Source: DATMQA01 sp035566895 (lineage in GTDB: Bacteria; Verrucomicrobiota; Verrucomicrobiia; Limisphaerales; UBA8199). From it: 28,567 bases of DNA. This document shows positions 1 to 8,859 of the stretch, in pieces. Both the position numbers and the translations under genes were made by a program. The notes beneath the pieces were generated by a model, which saw nothing but the letters and a program-made list of their open reading frames with translations, made no database searches and was not told the DNA's origin. The stretch is from NCBI GenBank assembly GCA_035566895.1, contig DATMQA010000222.1, positions 1-28,567 of the forward strand, in the 5' to 3' direction. Every line of letters starts with the position of its first letter. The stretch's first letter is position 1.

Positions 1-2
1 GG

Positions 3-878
3 AAGACAATTACGTTGGTTGGCGTCGGGTTGCTCGGTGGGTCACTGGGAATGGCCCTGCGCCGGCTCCGGTTGGCCGACTGCGTGGTCGGGTTTGTGCG
101 ACGCCCCGGCAGCATCAAAGAATGCGAAAAGCTGGGGGCCGTCGATTTCGCTACACTGGACCTGGCACAAGCAGTTACCGGCGCCGAGTTGATTGTGTTG
201 TGCACGCCGTTGGCGCAGATGCGGCCATTGACGGAGCAGATGCTTCCCGCTCTGAATCGAGGGGCAATTGTCACCGATGTCGGCAGCGTGAAAGGCAGCG
301 TCGTGCGGGATTTGGAACCGCTGGTTTCTGCCGCGAGGGCACACTTCGTCGGCAGCCACCCGATGGCGGGTGCGGAGAAGACTGGCGTGGGGGCTGCACG
401 GGTGGATCTATTCGTCAAATCGATATGCGTTGTGACGCCGACGCGCAAGTCGAATTCGGCGGCGGTCCGGAAGGTGAAGCAGCTTTGGAAATCGGTTGGC
501 GCGCGGCCTTTGGAGCTGACACCGGTTGCGCACGACGAGTTAGTGAGCCGTTCGAGCCATTTGCCGCACCTGGTCGCGGCTGGGCTGGCGAACCTGGTGC
601 TGGGACCCGACCATCCGAAAGAGCAAGGGCTCCTATGCGCCAACGGGTTTCGTGACACGACGCGGATCGCTTCCGGTTCCCCGGAAATGTGGCGGGATAT
701 TGCCCTCGCGAATCGAGTGAACCTCCTGCGTGTCCTTGGGGAATTTGAAACAGATCTGAAGAAACTCAAACAGGTCTTGAAGGCCGGAAATGCGGAAGCT
801 GTCTCCAGTTTTTTTGCCCAGGCCAAAGCCCGGCGGGATCGGTGGTCCCGGAAGGTCGGTTCGTCTTCGCCGGAATGA
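3..878 (+). CDS. tyrA: Prephenate dehydrogenase, 5'-truncated by window edge
   Basis: Oxidative decarboxylation of prephenate to 4-hydroxyphenylpyruvate with NAD(P), the tyrosine branch of aromatic synthesis in the cytoplasm. The frame is open to the window edge and reads KTIT before the Rossmann motif VGVGLLGGSLG, so only a few N-terminal residues should be missing; the TTG at 15 is probably not the true start. Family motifs seen are SHPMAGAEKTGVGAA (active-site His region), HDELVSRSSHLPHLVA and GFRDTTRIASGSPEMW. The visible protein is about 290 residues with no ACT domain, typical of the short monofunctional enzyme. aroA follows after 21 nt on the same strand, which suggests co-transcription. 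Confidence 0.93.
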   Translation, partial: KTITLVGVGLLGGSLGMALRRLRLADCVVGFVRRPGSIKECEKLGAVDFATLDLAQAVTGAELIVLCTPLAQMRPLTEQMLPALNRGAIVTDVGSVKGSVVRDLEPLVSAARAHFVGSHPMAGAEKTGVGAARVDLFVKSICVVTPTRKSNSAAVRKVKQLWKSVGARPLELTPVAHDELVSRSSHLPHLVAAGLANLVLGPDHPKEQGLLCANGFRDTTRIASGSPEMWRDIALANRVNLLRVLGEFETDLKKLKQVLKAGNAEAVSSFFAQAKARRDRWSRKVGSSSPE

Positions 879-899
879 ATGCGGTTGAAGGTTTAACCT

Positions 900-2300
900 G
901 TGCCTCTTTCCGATCTTATCGAAATCGTTCCGCTGGACAAACCGGTCCGCGCTGAAATCACAGTGCCGGGGTCGAAAAGCATTACGAACCGGGCGCTCAT
1001 CCTGGCCGCGCTGGCCGATGGCGAAACGACCTTGCAGGGCGCCCTCTGGAGTGAAGACACCCAGGTCATGGTTGAGTGTCTTCAGGAATTGGGTTTCATG
1101 GTGAATGTCGAACCCGATCCCAACGAATTTTGCAATCGCACGATTACAGTCTATGGCAAGGGTGGGTTGATGCCGCCGGGCGGCAGTGACGAGCAGCCAG
1201 CGGAGCTCTTCGTTGGAAACGCTGGTACTGCAGCGCGATTTCTGACCGCGCTGGTCTGCCTGGGGAAGGGTGTTTACCGTCTCCATGGCGTGCCCCGGAT
1301 GCACGAGCGGCCGCAAGCGTCGCTCTTTCAAGCTTTGCGCGAGCTCGGCTATCGCATCGATTCGCCAAATGATAAGCTGCCGGCGGTGATTTATGGCGCG
1401 GGGCCGCATGCAGGCAAATGCCGGGTGAGTATCGCGGAGAGCTCTCAGTTCGCCTCGGCGTTGATTCTATGTTCGATTAAAGGCGGCTGGAGTATCGAGA
1501 TCACGGGCCAGAATGTGGAGGAGTTGCCGTACGTGCAAATGACCGACAAACTCCTCGCGACTTTTCCGCATCATGGTGGAGTGTTGCAAATAGAACCAGA
1601 TGCATCGAGCGGCTCCTATTTCCTTGCTGCCCATTACCTTTTGCCACCGCCCGAGTGTCTGGAGCGCGGGAACACCAGGCTTGCAATGAGATGGCACAGA
1701 TCACTTTCTGTTGCTCATTGGCCGCGTCTGGGTTGGCAAATCGATGCCCATTTTGGTAGCGTAATGCAGCGCACTGCGACCCTGCATCAGGGGCTTGAGT
1801 TGATTGGACATCCAGAACCCAAGCCAAATACACCTGCTCCCCGCGAAATCTCCGGGGGCTCTGTAATCTCGCGGCGCCGGGATCTGGGTGACAGCATCAT
1901 GACGGCCATCGTCCTGGCACCCTTTGGTTTGGACTCTGTGCGATTTACTGATCTTGGGCCGCTGCGCCTCCAGGAATGTGAGCGCGTCTCGGCCCTGCGC
2001 ACCGAGTTGACCAAGTGCGGCGCCAGGGTGGTCGAAGAAGGCGATACGCTGACGGTCTATCCCTCACAGCTCCACGCTGCCGAAATCGAGACCTACAACG
2101 ACCACCGGATGGCGATGTGTTTTGCAATTCTGGGATTGAAAGTTCCGGGAATAAAAATCAAGAATCCCTCCTGCGTGAAGAAGACGTTCCCGAACTTTTT
2201 CCAAAAACTGGCCGCGACACCCCCGAAAGGGCTGGGGGTGACGATTCGGGACGCGGGGACGGGCAGGACTTTAACCATCGACGAACTTTTTGCAGAGTGA
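900..2300 (+). CDS. aroA: 3-phosphoshikimate 1-carboxyvinyltransferase (EPSP synthase)
   Basis: Transfers enolpyruvate from PEP to shikimate-3-phosphate in the shikimate pathway. The start is GTG at 900, with a GAAGG-like ribosome site about 8 nt upstream. Substrate-binding motifs are all present: GSKSITNR (24-31), GNAGTAARF (107-115), VPRMHERPQ (131-139), SSQ (181-183), the aspartate of LGDSIMT (D331), QECER (358-362), DHRMAM (401-406) and CVKKTFPNF (425-433). Oddity: between SGSYFLAA (~237-244) and D331 there are about 94 residues, roughly 25 more than I recall for the E. coli enzyme. The usual SxQGD-type motif is not recognisable there (HRSLSVAHWPRLGWQ, then a Pro-rich stretch ~300-320). 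The frame is intact, so the gene is probably functional with a lineage-specific insertion. Confidence 0.93.
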   Translation: MPLSDLIEIVPLDKPVRAEITVPGSKSITNRALILAALADGETTLQGALWSEDTQVMVECLQELGFMVNVEPDPNEFCNRTITVYGKGGLMPPGGSDEQPAELFVGNAGTAARFLTALVCLGKGVYRLHGVPRMHERPQASLFQALRELGYRIDSPNDKLPAVIYGAGPHAGKCRVSIAESSQFASALILCSIKGGWSIEITGQNVEELPYVQMTDKLLATFPHHGGVLQIEPDASSGSYFLAAHYLLPPPECLERGNTRLAMRWHRSLSVAHWPRLGWQIDAHFGSVMQRTATLHQGLELIGHPEPKPNTPAPREISGGSVISRRRDLGDSIMTAIVLAPFGLDSVRFTDLGPLRLQECERVSALRTELTKCGARVVEEGDTLTVYPSQLHAAEIETYNDHRMAMCFAILGLKVPGIKIKNPSCVKKTFPNFFQKLAATPPKGLGVTIRDAGTGRTLTIDELFAE

Positions 2301-2306
2301 AGCCAC

Positions 2307-2403
2307 AGTTAAACGAGTTAAAACAGCTAAGTGGTGGATTGGCTCTAGGTGCGCTCCGCTTTCCCCATTTAGCTCTTTTAACCTAATTAAACCCATTCAA
2401 CTC
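2307..2403. repeat. Inverted pair of nonamer (AGTTAAACG-type) tandem repeats
   Basis: Fills the aroA-cmk gap. The left arm is three consecutive 9-mers, AGTTAAACG, AGTTAAAAC and AGCTAAGTG (2307-2333). The right arm (2367-2403) holds four related units on the opposite strand, spaced 9, 10 and 9 bp. The arms can pair imperfectly into a long stem around a ~33-nt loop. The same nonamer occurs at 8061-8096 and 23794-23838. It could act as a terminator or attenuator between aroA and cmk; the sequence alone does not settle this. Confidence 0.75.
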
Positions 2404-2415
2404 TCCACTACAAAG

Positions 2416-3090
2416 ATGGTCCACACTAGCACCAAACATCCCACCGTCATCGCCATCGACGGCACCAGCGCCAGCGGCAAGAGCACCAATGCGAAGCTGG
2501 TGGCTCGGGCTCTCGGCTTCGTGTACGTCGATACCGGCGCGATGTACCGAACCCTGGCGTGGCACTGTCTGAAGGAAAGGATCGATGTCCACAACGAGAA
2601 GGCAGTCGCCGCGGCTTGCCGGAGATGGAAAACCTCTATGGAATGCGTCGATGGCGAGGTTCATTTGAAAGTCGCGGGCTATTATCCGGCGAAGGAAATC
2701 CGCACCACTGAAGTCAGCGCCGCCGTCCCGCACGTGGCGGCGGTGCGCAAGGTCCGCGATTGGATGAAGAAAACTCAGCGCGACTGCATCCAGTTCGGCA
2801 ATTTGGTGATGGAAGGGCGGGACATCGGCACCAATGTTTTCCCGGAAACGGATTTCAAATATTACCTGGATGCGCAGTTGGAAGAGCGTTCGCGGCGCCG
2901 CGCCGCTGAAGGGGTCCAGGAAAATCTGGCGGCGCGGGACCAGCGCGACAGCCAGCGCGCTGCCGCGCCGTTGATGATCGCCCTGGGCGCCAAAGTCATT
3001 AACAACTCCCACATGACTTCAGAGCAAACCAGCGGGATGATTATTGCCGATATAAAGCAGCGTTTGGCTACACCGGCGGAGACAAGGTGA
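2416..3090 (+). CDS. cmk: (d)CMP kinase
   Basis: Phosphorylates CMP/dCMP with ATP for nucleotide supply. The ATG at 2416 gives 224 residues, the normal size. The longer frame from 2290 would translate the repeat and add 42 unrelated residues, so I reject it. Motifs: P-loop GTSASGKST (about 16-24), YVDTGAMYR (37-45), EGRDIGTNVFP and the lid region ARDQRDSQRAAAPL. No strong Shine-Dalgarno is visible before the start. It lies between aroA and plsC on the same strand, a common arrangement near cmk in bacteria. Confidence 0.93.
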   Translation: MVHTSTKHPTVIAIDGTSASGKSTNAKLVARALGFVYVDTGAMYRTLAWHCLKERIDVHNEKAVAAACRRWKTSMECVDGEVHLKVAGYYPAKEIRTTEVSAAVPHVAAVRKVRDWMKKTQRDCIQFGNLVMEGRDIGTNVFPETDFKYYLDAQLEERSRRRAAEGVQENLAARDQRDSQRAAAPLMIALGAKVINNSHMTSEQTSGMIIADIKQRLATPAETR

Positions 3091-3127
3091 CGTTGCATTT
3101 CAAACCGCAGAGTCCCTTGGTGCGCCC

Positions 3128-3781
3128 ATGAACCCGCTTTACTTTCTGGGCTGGTGCGCGTTCCGGACGGTATTCAAATTCTATTTCGGCTGGCGAGTCT
3201 ATAATCCGGAACGTGTTCCCCTGAACGGCCCGGTAATCCTGGCCTCAAATCACGCCAGCTTTGTCGATCCGCCCTTGGTCGGTGCTGGAATCAACCGTGG
3301 GATCAATTACCTCGCCCGCGAGAATCTTTTTCGCTTTCCGATTATGGGATGGGTGCTGCATCGCTGGCAGGTAGTGCCGGTGGACCGCGAGGGCGGCGGC
3401 GCCAAAGGACTAAAAGCGATCCTGGACCGGCTCCTCGCGGGCGGAGCGATCATCCTGTTTCCGGAGGGAACCCGCACACGCGACGGCAACTTGCAGCCTG
3501 CCCGTTCCGGCATCGGCCTCACGGTCATCAAATCCACTGCGCCAGTAGTGCCGGTCAGAGTATTCGGCACGTTCCAGGCCTATGGGCGGCACCTGCGCTT
3601 GCCGCGTCCGCGCCGCGTCGCGGTCAAATACGGGCATCCACTGAAATTTGAGCAACTTCGCTCGCAAGCCAGGGCCTGCTCGAAACAACGGCTCAAGGAA
3701 ATTTACCAGCAAGTGGCCGATGAAATTATGGAGGCGATCGCCAGGCTCGAGCCCTATGAGGATAAAGAAGCGTTTCCCTGA
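3128..3781 (+). CDS. plsC: 1-acyl-sn-glycerol-3-phosphate acyltransferase
   Basis: Acylates lysophosphatidate to phosphatidate at the inner membrane. The 217-residue protein has the acyltransferase signature NHASFVD (H42, D47), the acceptor-binding motif FPEGTRTRDG (111-120) and the VVPVR block. The N-terminal hydrophobic/aromatic segment (1-20) may attach it to the membrane. The start is ATG at 3128, 37 nt after cmk; the ribosome site is weak. A hairpin 20 nt beyond its stop could terminate transcription. Confidence 0.9.
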   Translation: MNPLYFLGWCAFRTVFKFYFGWRVYNPERVPLNGPVILASNHASFVDPPLVGAGINRGINYLARENLFRFPIMGWVLHRWQVVPVDREGGGAKGLKAILDRLLAGGAIILFPEGTRTRDGNLQPARSGIGLTVIKSTAPVVPVRVFGTFQAYGRHLRLPRPRRVAVKYGHPLKFEQLRSQARACSKQRLKEIYQQVADEIMEAIARLEPYEDKEAFP

Positions 3782-3801
3782 CACTGCGACCCTGAAAATA
3801 T

Positions 3802-3860
3802 GAAACGTAAACCGTGAAAACCGCATGTGACCGACCAAACCTTTTCACGTTTTACGTTAC
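3802..3860. terminator. Candidate bidirectional terminator hairpin made of heptamer-like repeats
   Basis: Arms 3802-3821 and 3841-3860 are complementary at 17 of 20 positions around a 19-nt loop. They lie between the convergent plsC (+) and the oxidoreductase gene (-). The left arm is three 7-mers, GAAACGT, AAACCGT and GAAAACC; the right side continues as degenerate ACG-containing units up to the stop codon of the minus-strand gene (3871-3873). The stem is AT-rich and lacks a clean T-tract, so terminator function is inferred from position. Confidence 0.5.
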
Positions 3861-3870
3861 GCATCACGCT

Positions 3871-5157
3871 TCACACCCTCGGCTCCCAGCCGTGCCGGTA
3901 CTCCCGCCCGCACATTGCCATAGCGGCTTTATCATCCAAAATCTTGCGCGTCGCCGGCTCAAATTTGATCGTGTGACCCGTGCGCCAGGCGATGTTGCCC
4001 AGGTGGCAGAGCAGCGTGCTCTTTTGGCCATCTTCAATCTGCGCCCGCAACGGTTTGCCTTCGCGTATCCCCTCGATGAAGTTCGCGAAGTGAAGCACAT
4101 CATCGAACCTGCCCTTGATTTGTCGAACGAGCTTTTGGTTCAGGTCATAGAGTTTGCAATCGTCACCAGCAATTGCCATCGAGCCTTTCTCGGCGAAAAA
4201 GTCCACGCCGAAGGACGCGCTTTCGAAACCGCGCGGGTCGCAGCTTTGCCCTTCCCAGGCGATGCCTTTGGCGCCGAAATCAAAAGAGGCAACACAAGTA
4301 TCGGGCGTTTCCCAATCGTCCTGGTAATGATAACGATTGCCGCCGCAAGTCACCCGCCGGGGCAGGTCCACGCGCAGACCCCAGCGCGCCAGATCAAGCG
4401 CGTGGACGCCGTTGTTGCCCAGCTCGCCGGTTCCCCAGCGCCAGAACCAATGCCAGTTGTAATGCACGATGTTATCGCGAAACGCTTGCTCCGGCGCTGG
4501 GCCTTGCCACAGTGACCAATCAAGCCACTCCGGCACCGGAACGGCTTTTCCATGGCCGATCGTGCCGCGATGATTCGTGTACCAGCCTCGCGCAAAATAG
4601 ACCTCGCCCAATTCACCCGCATGGAGAGCCTGGATCGCCTCGATGACCCAGGGCCAACTGCGGCGCTGGTTGCCCATCTGCACGGTGCGTTTGTGTTTGC
4701 GCGCCGCCTCGACGAGCAGTTCGCTCTCGCGGAGATTATGGCTGCCCGGCTTTTCCACATATACATGTTTGCCGGCCGAACAGGCGAGGATCGCCGCGGG
4801 TGCGTGCCAGTGGTCCGGGGTGGCAATGGAAACGGCATCCAGGTCCGGGTCCTCGAGCATTTGCCGGAGGTCCTTAACCCCCTTGGGCTTACGCTGCTTT
4901 TGAGCGACGGCGGCGATGCCTTTTTGCAGGGCGCGGCTATCGACGTCGCAAATGGAAACAATCTCCGCGTCGGGCACGGAAAGATAGCCGGCAATATGCG
5001 CCAGGCCGCGCCCATTGCAGCCGATGATGCCGACACGGACTGTGTCATTGGGACTCCTGGCGGCGCGCAATACCAAAGGGCTGCCCACAGCGGCCGCGCT
5101 CGCCGTGAGGATTGAACTCTGTTTCAGAAACCGGCGGCGGGAGAGGGGGTTGTGCAT
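3871..5157 (-). CDS. Tat-exported Gfo/Idh/MocA family oxidoreductase
   Basis: NAD(P)-dependent oxidoreductase probably acting on a sugar or inositol derivative; the substrate cannot be told. The N-terminus has a twin-arginine signal, SRRRFLK (6-12), then a hydrophobic Ala-rich segment, so a folded, cofactor-loaded protein is likely exported to the periplasm. The Rossmann motif is GIIGCNGRG (43-51); the family motif EKPGSHN lies at 135-141, with ATPDHWHA before it. The length of 428 residues is typical of the secreted planctomycete/verrucomicrobial subfamily. It is monocistronic: convergent with plsC, with a hexamer repeat in the leader just upstream. Confidence 0.88.
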   Translation of the reverse strand: MHNPLSRRRFLKQSSILTASAAAVGSPLVLRAARSPNDTVRVGIIGCNGRGLAHIAGYLSVPDAEIVSICDVDSRALQKGIAAVAQKQRKPKGVKDLRQMLEDPDLDAVSIATPDHWHAPAAILACSAGKHVYVEKPGSHNLRESELLVEAARKHKRTVQMGNQRRSWPWVIEAIQALHAGELGEVYFARGWYTNHRGTIGHGKAVPVPEWLDWSLWQGPAPEQAFRDNIVHYNWHWFWRWGTGELGNNGVHALDLARWGLRVDLPRRVTCGGNRYHYQDDWETPDTCVASFDFGAKGIAWEGQSCDPRGFESASFGVDFFAEKGSMAIAGDDCKLYDLNQKLVRQIKGRFDDVLHFANFIEGIREGKPLRAQIEDGQKSTLLCHLGNIAWRTGHTIKFEPATRKILDDKAAMAMCGREYRHGWEPRV

Positions 5158-5181
5158 AGTGTTAATCGAAATCTTTATTCG

Positions 5182-5217
5182 TAATCTTAATCTTAATCTT
5201 AATCGTAGTCCTAATCC
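5182..5217. repeat. Hexamer array TAATCT x3, TAATCG, TAGTCC, TAATCC
   Basis: Six consecutive 6-mers. On the minus strand these read GATTAA-type units and end about 25 nt before the ATG of the oxidoreductase gene, so they would be in its 5' leader or promoter. No Shine-Dalgarno sequence is evident between array and start. Confidence 0.8.
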
Positions 5218-5235
5218 GTTTGGCGGAGCGTGGTA

Positions 5236-5318
5236 ATGGAGTAAAGGAGCGCTGTAGTGTTGGAACGATGGAACCTGGACTGGGTCCCCTTACTCCAACA
5301 CTCCATCACTCCAGTTCC
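5236..5318 (-). terminator. Octamer array and hairpin after the DUF4404 gene
   Basis: Starting right after the DUF4404 stop codon (5319-5321), octamers CCTTACTC, CAACACTC and CATCACTC (5288-5311) pair with inverted copies to the left. AGTGTTGGA (5256-5264) matches TCCAACACT (5294-5302) perfectly, and TGGAGTAAAGG (5237-5247) matches 5288-5297 apart from one extra base. This is a plausible terminator for the cysS-tmk-DUF4404 unit, though no T-tract follows. Confidence 0.5.
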
Positions 5319-5651
5319 TCAGATGCCGAGGTTTGAAAGTGTGTTGGTAATGGCGTTGACAATTTGCACGAGCCGAGGGTGAGACTCTTCAAGCTCATCG
5401 ACGGAGGACTTTAAACCTTCAAGCGAGAGTTTGAGTAATTGGGGGTTCTGTTCCGCGCGGGTGGCTTCATGGGCCGAGACTTCGGTGAAACCCGCGATGC
5501 TCTGCGCCTGGTCTTCATGAGTTTTGGACAATTCGGCGACTTCAGATTTCAGCGTTCCGAGCAATTCCAGCAATTCATGCCGGCGCTCTTCCTTGATGGC
5601 CTCCGCGCCCTGTATCTTAGCCTCAATTTTTCCGATGGTGTCCTCGAGCAT
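5319..5651 (-). CDS. DUF4404-like coiled-coil small protein
   Basis: A 110-residue, Glu/Leu-rich, probably helical cytoplasmic protein. Its C-terminus, LEESHPRLVQIVNAITNTLS followed by NLGI, resembles the DUF4404 family, which ends in a similar F/L-E-x-SHP...I-x-x-TL-x-x-xGI pattern; this assignment is from memory. Function unknown. The ATG at 5651 is preferred over the in-frame TTG at 5663. It lies 57 nt after tmk on the same strand and probably shares its transcript. Confidence 0.72.
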   Translation of the reverse strand: MLEDTIGKIEAKIQGAEAIKEERRHELLELLGTLKSEVAELSKTHEDQAQSIAGFTEVSAHEATRAEQNPQLLKLSLEGLKSSVDELEESHPRLVQIVNAITNTLSNLGI

Positions 5652-5708
5652 GCTCAACTTCAAGATAGCGGCGGCGGGCCAATGCGCAAAGCAGAAAAGC
5701 TGCCTCGC

Positions 5709-6349
5709 TCAGCGCTTGAGCACCGGCTCCACCGTCTTCCATATCGCCATTCGAATCTCCTCGACCGTTCCCGTGGCGGGGATTTGGCGTACGCGTTTCG
5801 GCTCGGCCTCAGCGATGGCCCGGTAACCTTTGGCCACTCGGGCAAAGAAACTTTGGTCGGCTTCCTCCATCCGATCGCGCATGAAGGGCAGGGTGGATTG
5901 ACGCGCCAGGCGGCGTTGTTCGCTGACCTCCTGCGGCACCAACAGGAGCAGGGTCAGGTCGGGCCGGGTATCACCTACAGCTACCTCGATGATGGCTTGC
6001 ACCAGCTTCAAATCCAACTGGCGGCCATAGCCCTGGTAGGCGGTCGTGGAGTCGTAAAATCGATCGCACAGAACAATCTCACCGCCAGCCAACGCGGGAC
6101 GAACAACTTCACGCACCAGTTGGGCGCGGCTGGCGTTCATGAGCAACAGCTCGCTCTCGGGCGTCATCGCGGCATTGGCGGAGCTGTGTTTGAGTGTGTG
6201 GCGGATTTCTTCGCCAATCGGCGTGCCCCCCGGTTCGCGTAATGTCCGCACCCTGTGGTCGATCTGTCGCAACCGGTCGGCCAGGAGCGAAATCTGCGTC
6301 GATTTGCCGCTGCCCTCTGTGCCCTCGAAGGTGATCAAAAGCCCTCTTT

Positions 6350-6353
<4 letters not shown>
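5709..6353 (-). CDS. tmk: Thymidylate kinase
   Basis: Phosphorylates dTMP to dTDP. The 214 residues carry the P-loop GTEGSGKST (11-19), REPGGTPIGEEIR (39-51), the DRFYDSTTAYQG block (97-108) and a lid helix region around RQSTLPFMRDR. The start is GTG at 6353, overlapping the cysS stop by four bases (GTGA), which points to translational coupling with cysS. Confidence 0.93.
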
Positions 6354-7765
<1,412 letters not shown>

Positions 7766-8060
7766 GTCAAAACCCGTGGCAGAGTAAGGATGGAGAACTG
7801 AAAGAAAAGGCGAATTTGGGCCAATCACCCCATTTGTTGAACTCGAAAACACCGCCCGTGGTACTTATTACAACCCGAGCCAGGGCGCTTTAGCGACGGC
7901 GACCGTCCAGGGCGGAGGCAGCCGAATCGCCGTGCACGCACCGTGCACGCAAGGGACCACGCTTATTCAATGCTCATTCGTGTTTGTTCGTGTTATTATC
8001 AATCAGGATTTTCTGAGCTTGTGCGAATTCTTGGTGTACCGGCACAAGTCGCGCCCCCCC
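7766..8060. other. Intergenic stretch upstream of cysS with short direct repeats
   Basis: The gap between cysS and the pseudopilin cluster, counting the array that follows, is about 320 bp and holds no convincing gene. Seen here: a perfect tandem 11-mer CCGTGCACGCA (7930-7940 and 7941-7951), and a ~10-bp repeat with TTCGTGT at 7977 and 7987. The cysS promoter should lie here, but I could not identify convincing -35/-10 boxes. A 64-codon plus-strand frame at 7943 has no family features and runs through repeats. Confidence 0.6.
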
Positions 8061-8096
8061 ATTTAACTTATTTAACCCTTTTAGCCTATTTAACTC
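8061..8096. repeat. Four exact nonamers ATTTAACTT/ATTTAACCC/TTTTAGCCT/ATTTAACTC
   Basis: On the minus strand the units are GAGTTAAAT, AGGCTAAAA, GGGTTAAAT and AAGTTAAAT, the same family and phase as at 2307 and 23794. The TAA stop of the GspK-like gene (8090-8092) lies inside the first unit on that strand. A short hairpin GCGGC-TTT-GCCGC (8103-8115) sits next to it inside the coding tail. Confidence 0.8.
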
Positions 8097-8329
8097 TTTG
8101 GTTGCGGCTTTGCCGCGCTGTGTCGATTCGTGGTTGAACTGACAGCCAGCCGGCGGGTTTGTTTCAACTCCAGCAGTTTCACGTCTTTTTCAAGGTAGTT
8201 GAGAGTGCGAATATTGGCGGCTATGTAGATAAAAATGATCGCCAGTAAAGCAAGGACCACAATCACCGCCATGCCTCGTTCGTCGCGGCGGCCATCCAAA
8301 GGCCTCGGAGTATGGATGGGTATTCTCAT
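8090..8329 (-). CDS. Short GspK-like pseudopilin N-terminal protein
   Basis: A 79-residue protein with a basic leader, RRDERG, then MAVIVVLALLAIIFIYIAA, a prepilin-type transmembrane helix. It lacks Glu at +5, as is typical of GspK, the minor tip pseudopilin. GspK proteins are normally about 300 residues, so this has only the membrane anchor and ~40 further residues. The last residues, HSAAKPQPKS, come from a small hairpin and the nonamer repeat, which provides the stop. The start at 8329 overlaps the preceding gene by ATGA. It could be a truncated GspK or a specialised short pseudopilin. Confidence 0.65.
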   Translation of the reverse strand: MRIPIHTPRPLDGRRDERGMAVIVVLALLAIIFIYIAANIRTLNYLEKDVKLLELKQTRRLAVSSTTNRHSAAKPQPKS

Positions 8330-8859
8330 CGTTTCACAGGCGTTTGCGCCACCGCCAGAAAGGTGAATAATGGGCGCACCCTGCTGGCTTTCAGGCTGCC
8401 CCGGGCACGGGGTTGTAACTCCAACTCCCAGCGCCAGGCCGCCACGGCTGGACGTGAGTCGGGCTGCATGGTCGAGGCCTTCACGTTGTCCAGCAACGGA
8501 ACCCATGTTCCTGAGTTGACCCGGCGGTAAAGCGTGGCGCCTGCGCAGCGGTAATCCACCTGGTTTGTCGCACCTCTTAAATGCAGAGTTGGTTCGTTTT
8601 GGTCTGTTTCCAGCAAGATAGATTGTGCAGCCGCGCGGATGTCAGCACGCCAGCGTTCGCCGGTATTCAAGGCACGGACAATATCATCCGCATTGCGACT
8701 CATGATCACTGAGTTGTCGATGCAATGGTACATCGCGACGTACCCAACGCCTAGCACAACGAATACCAGGCCGATATAAACCAGCGCCTCCGTGAGGAGA
8801 TAGCCGCGCCGGCCGGCCGCTTCACATTCTGCACTCTGCCTTTTGCATTTTACATTCAT
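8326..8859 (-). CDS. Prepilin-like protein, probably GspJ-like
   Basis: A 177-residue protein from the ATG at 8859. The leader ends RRG and is followed by YLLTEALVYIGLVFVVLGVG, the cleavage/methylation motif with Glu at +5 and a single hydrophobic helix; a prepilin peptidase would cut after Gly. The remainder looks like a small beta-rich periplasmic domain. Its place between an I-like and a K-like gene, with 4-nt overlaps on both sides, suggests the GspJ role; sequence alone supports only a prepilin-type protein. Confidence 0.75.
   Translation of the reverse strand: MNVKCKRQSAECEAAGRRGYLLTEALVYIGLVFVVLGVGYVAMYHCIDNSVIMSRNADDIVRALNTGERWRADIRAAAQSILLETDQNEPTLHLRGATNQVDYRCAGATLYRRVNSGTWVPLLDNVKASTMQPDSRPAVAAWRWELELQPRARGSLKASRVRPLFTFLAVAQTPVKR

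Noticed and set aside
633..1409. 258-codon minus-strand frame opposite aroA
   Set aside because: Shadow of aroA produced by GC-rich third positions; no family features, while the plus strand has all EPSP synthase motifs.
2290..2415. N-terminal extension of cmk
   Set aside because: It would translate the nonamer repeat region and add 42 unrelated residues before a normal-length CMP kinase.
7943..8137. 64-codon plus-strand frame
   Set aside because: Covers repeats and the antisense end of the GspK-like gene; no coding signs.
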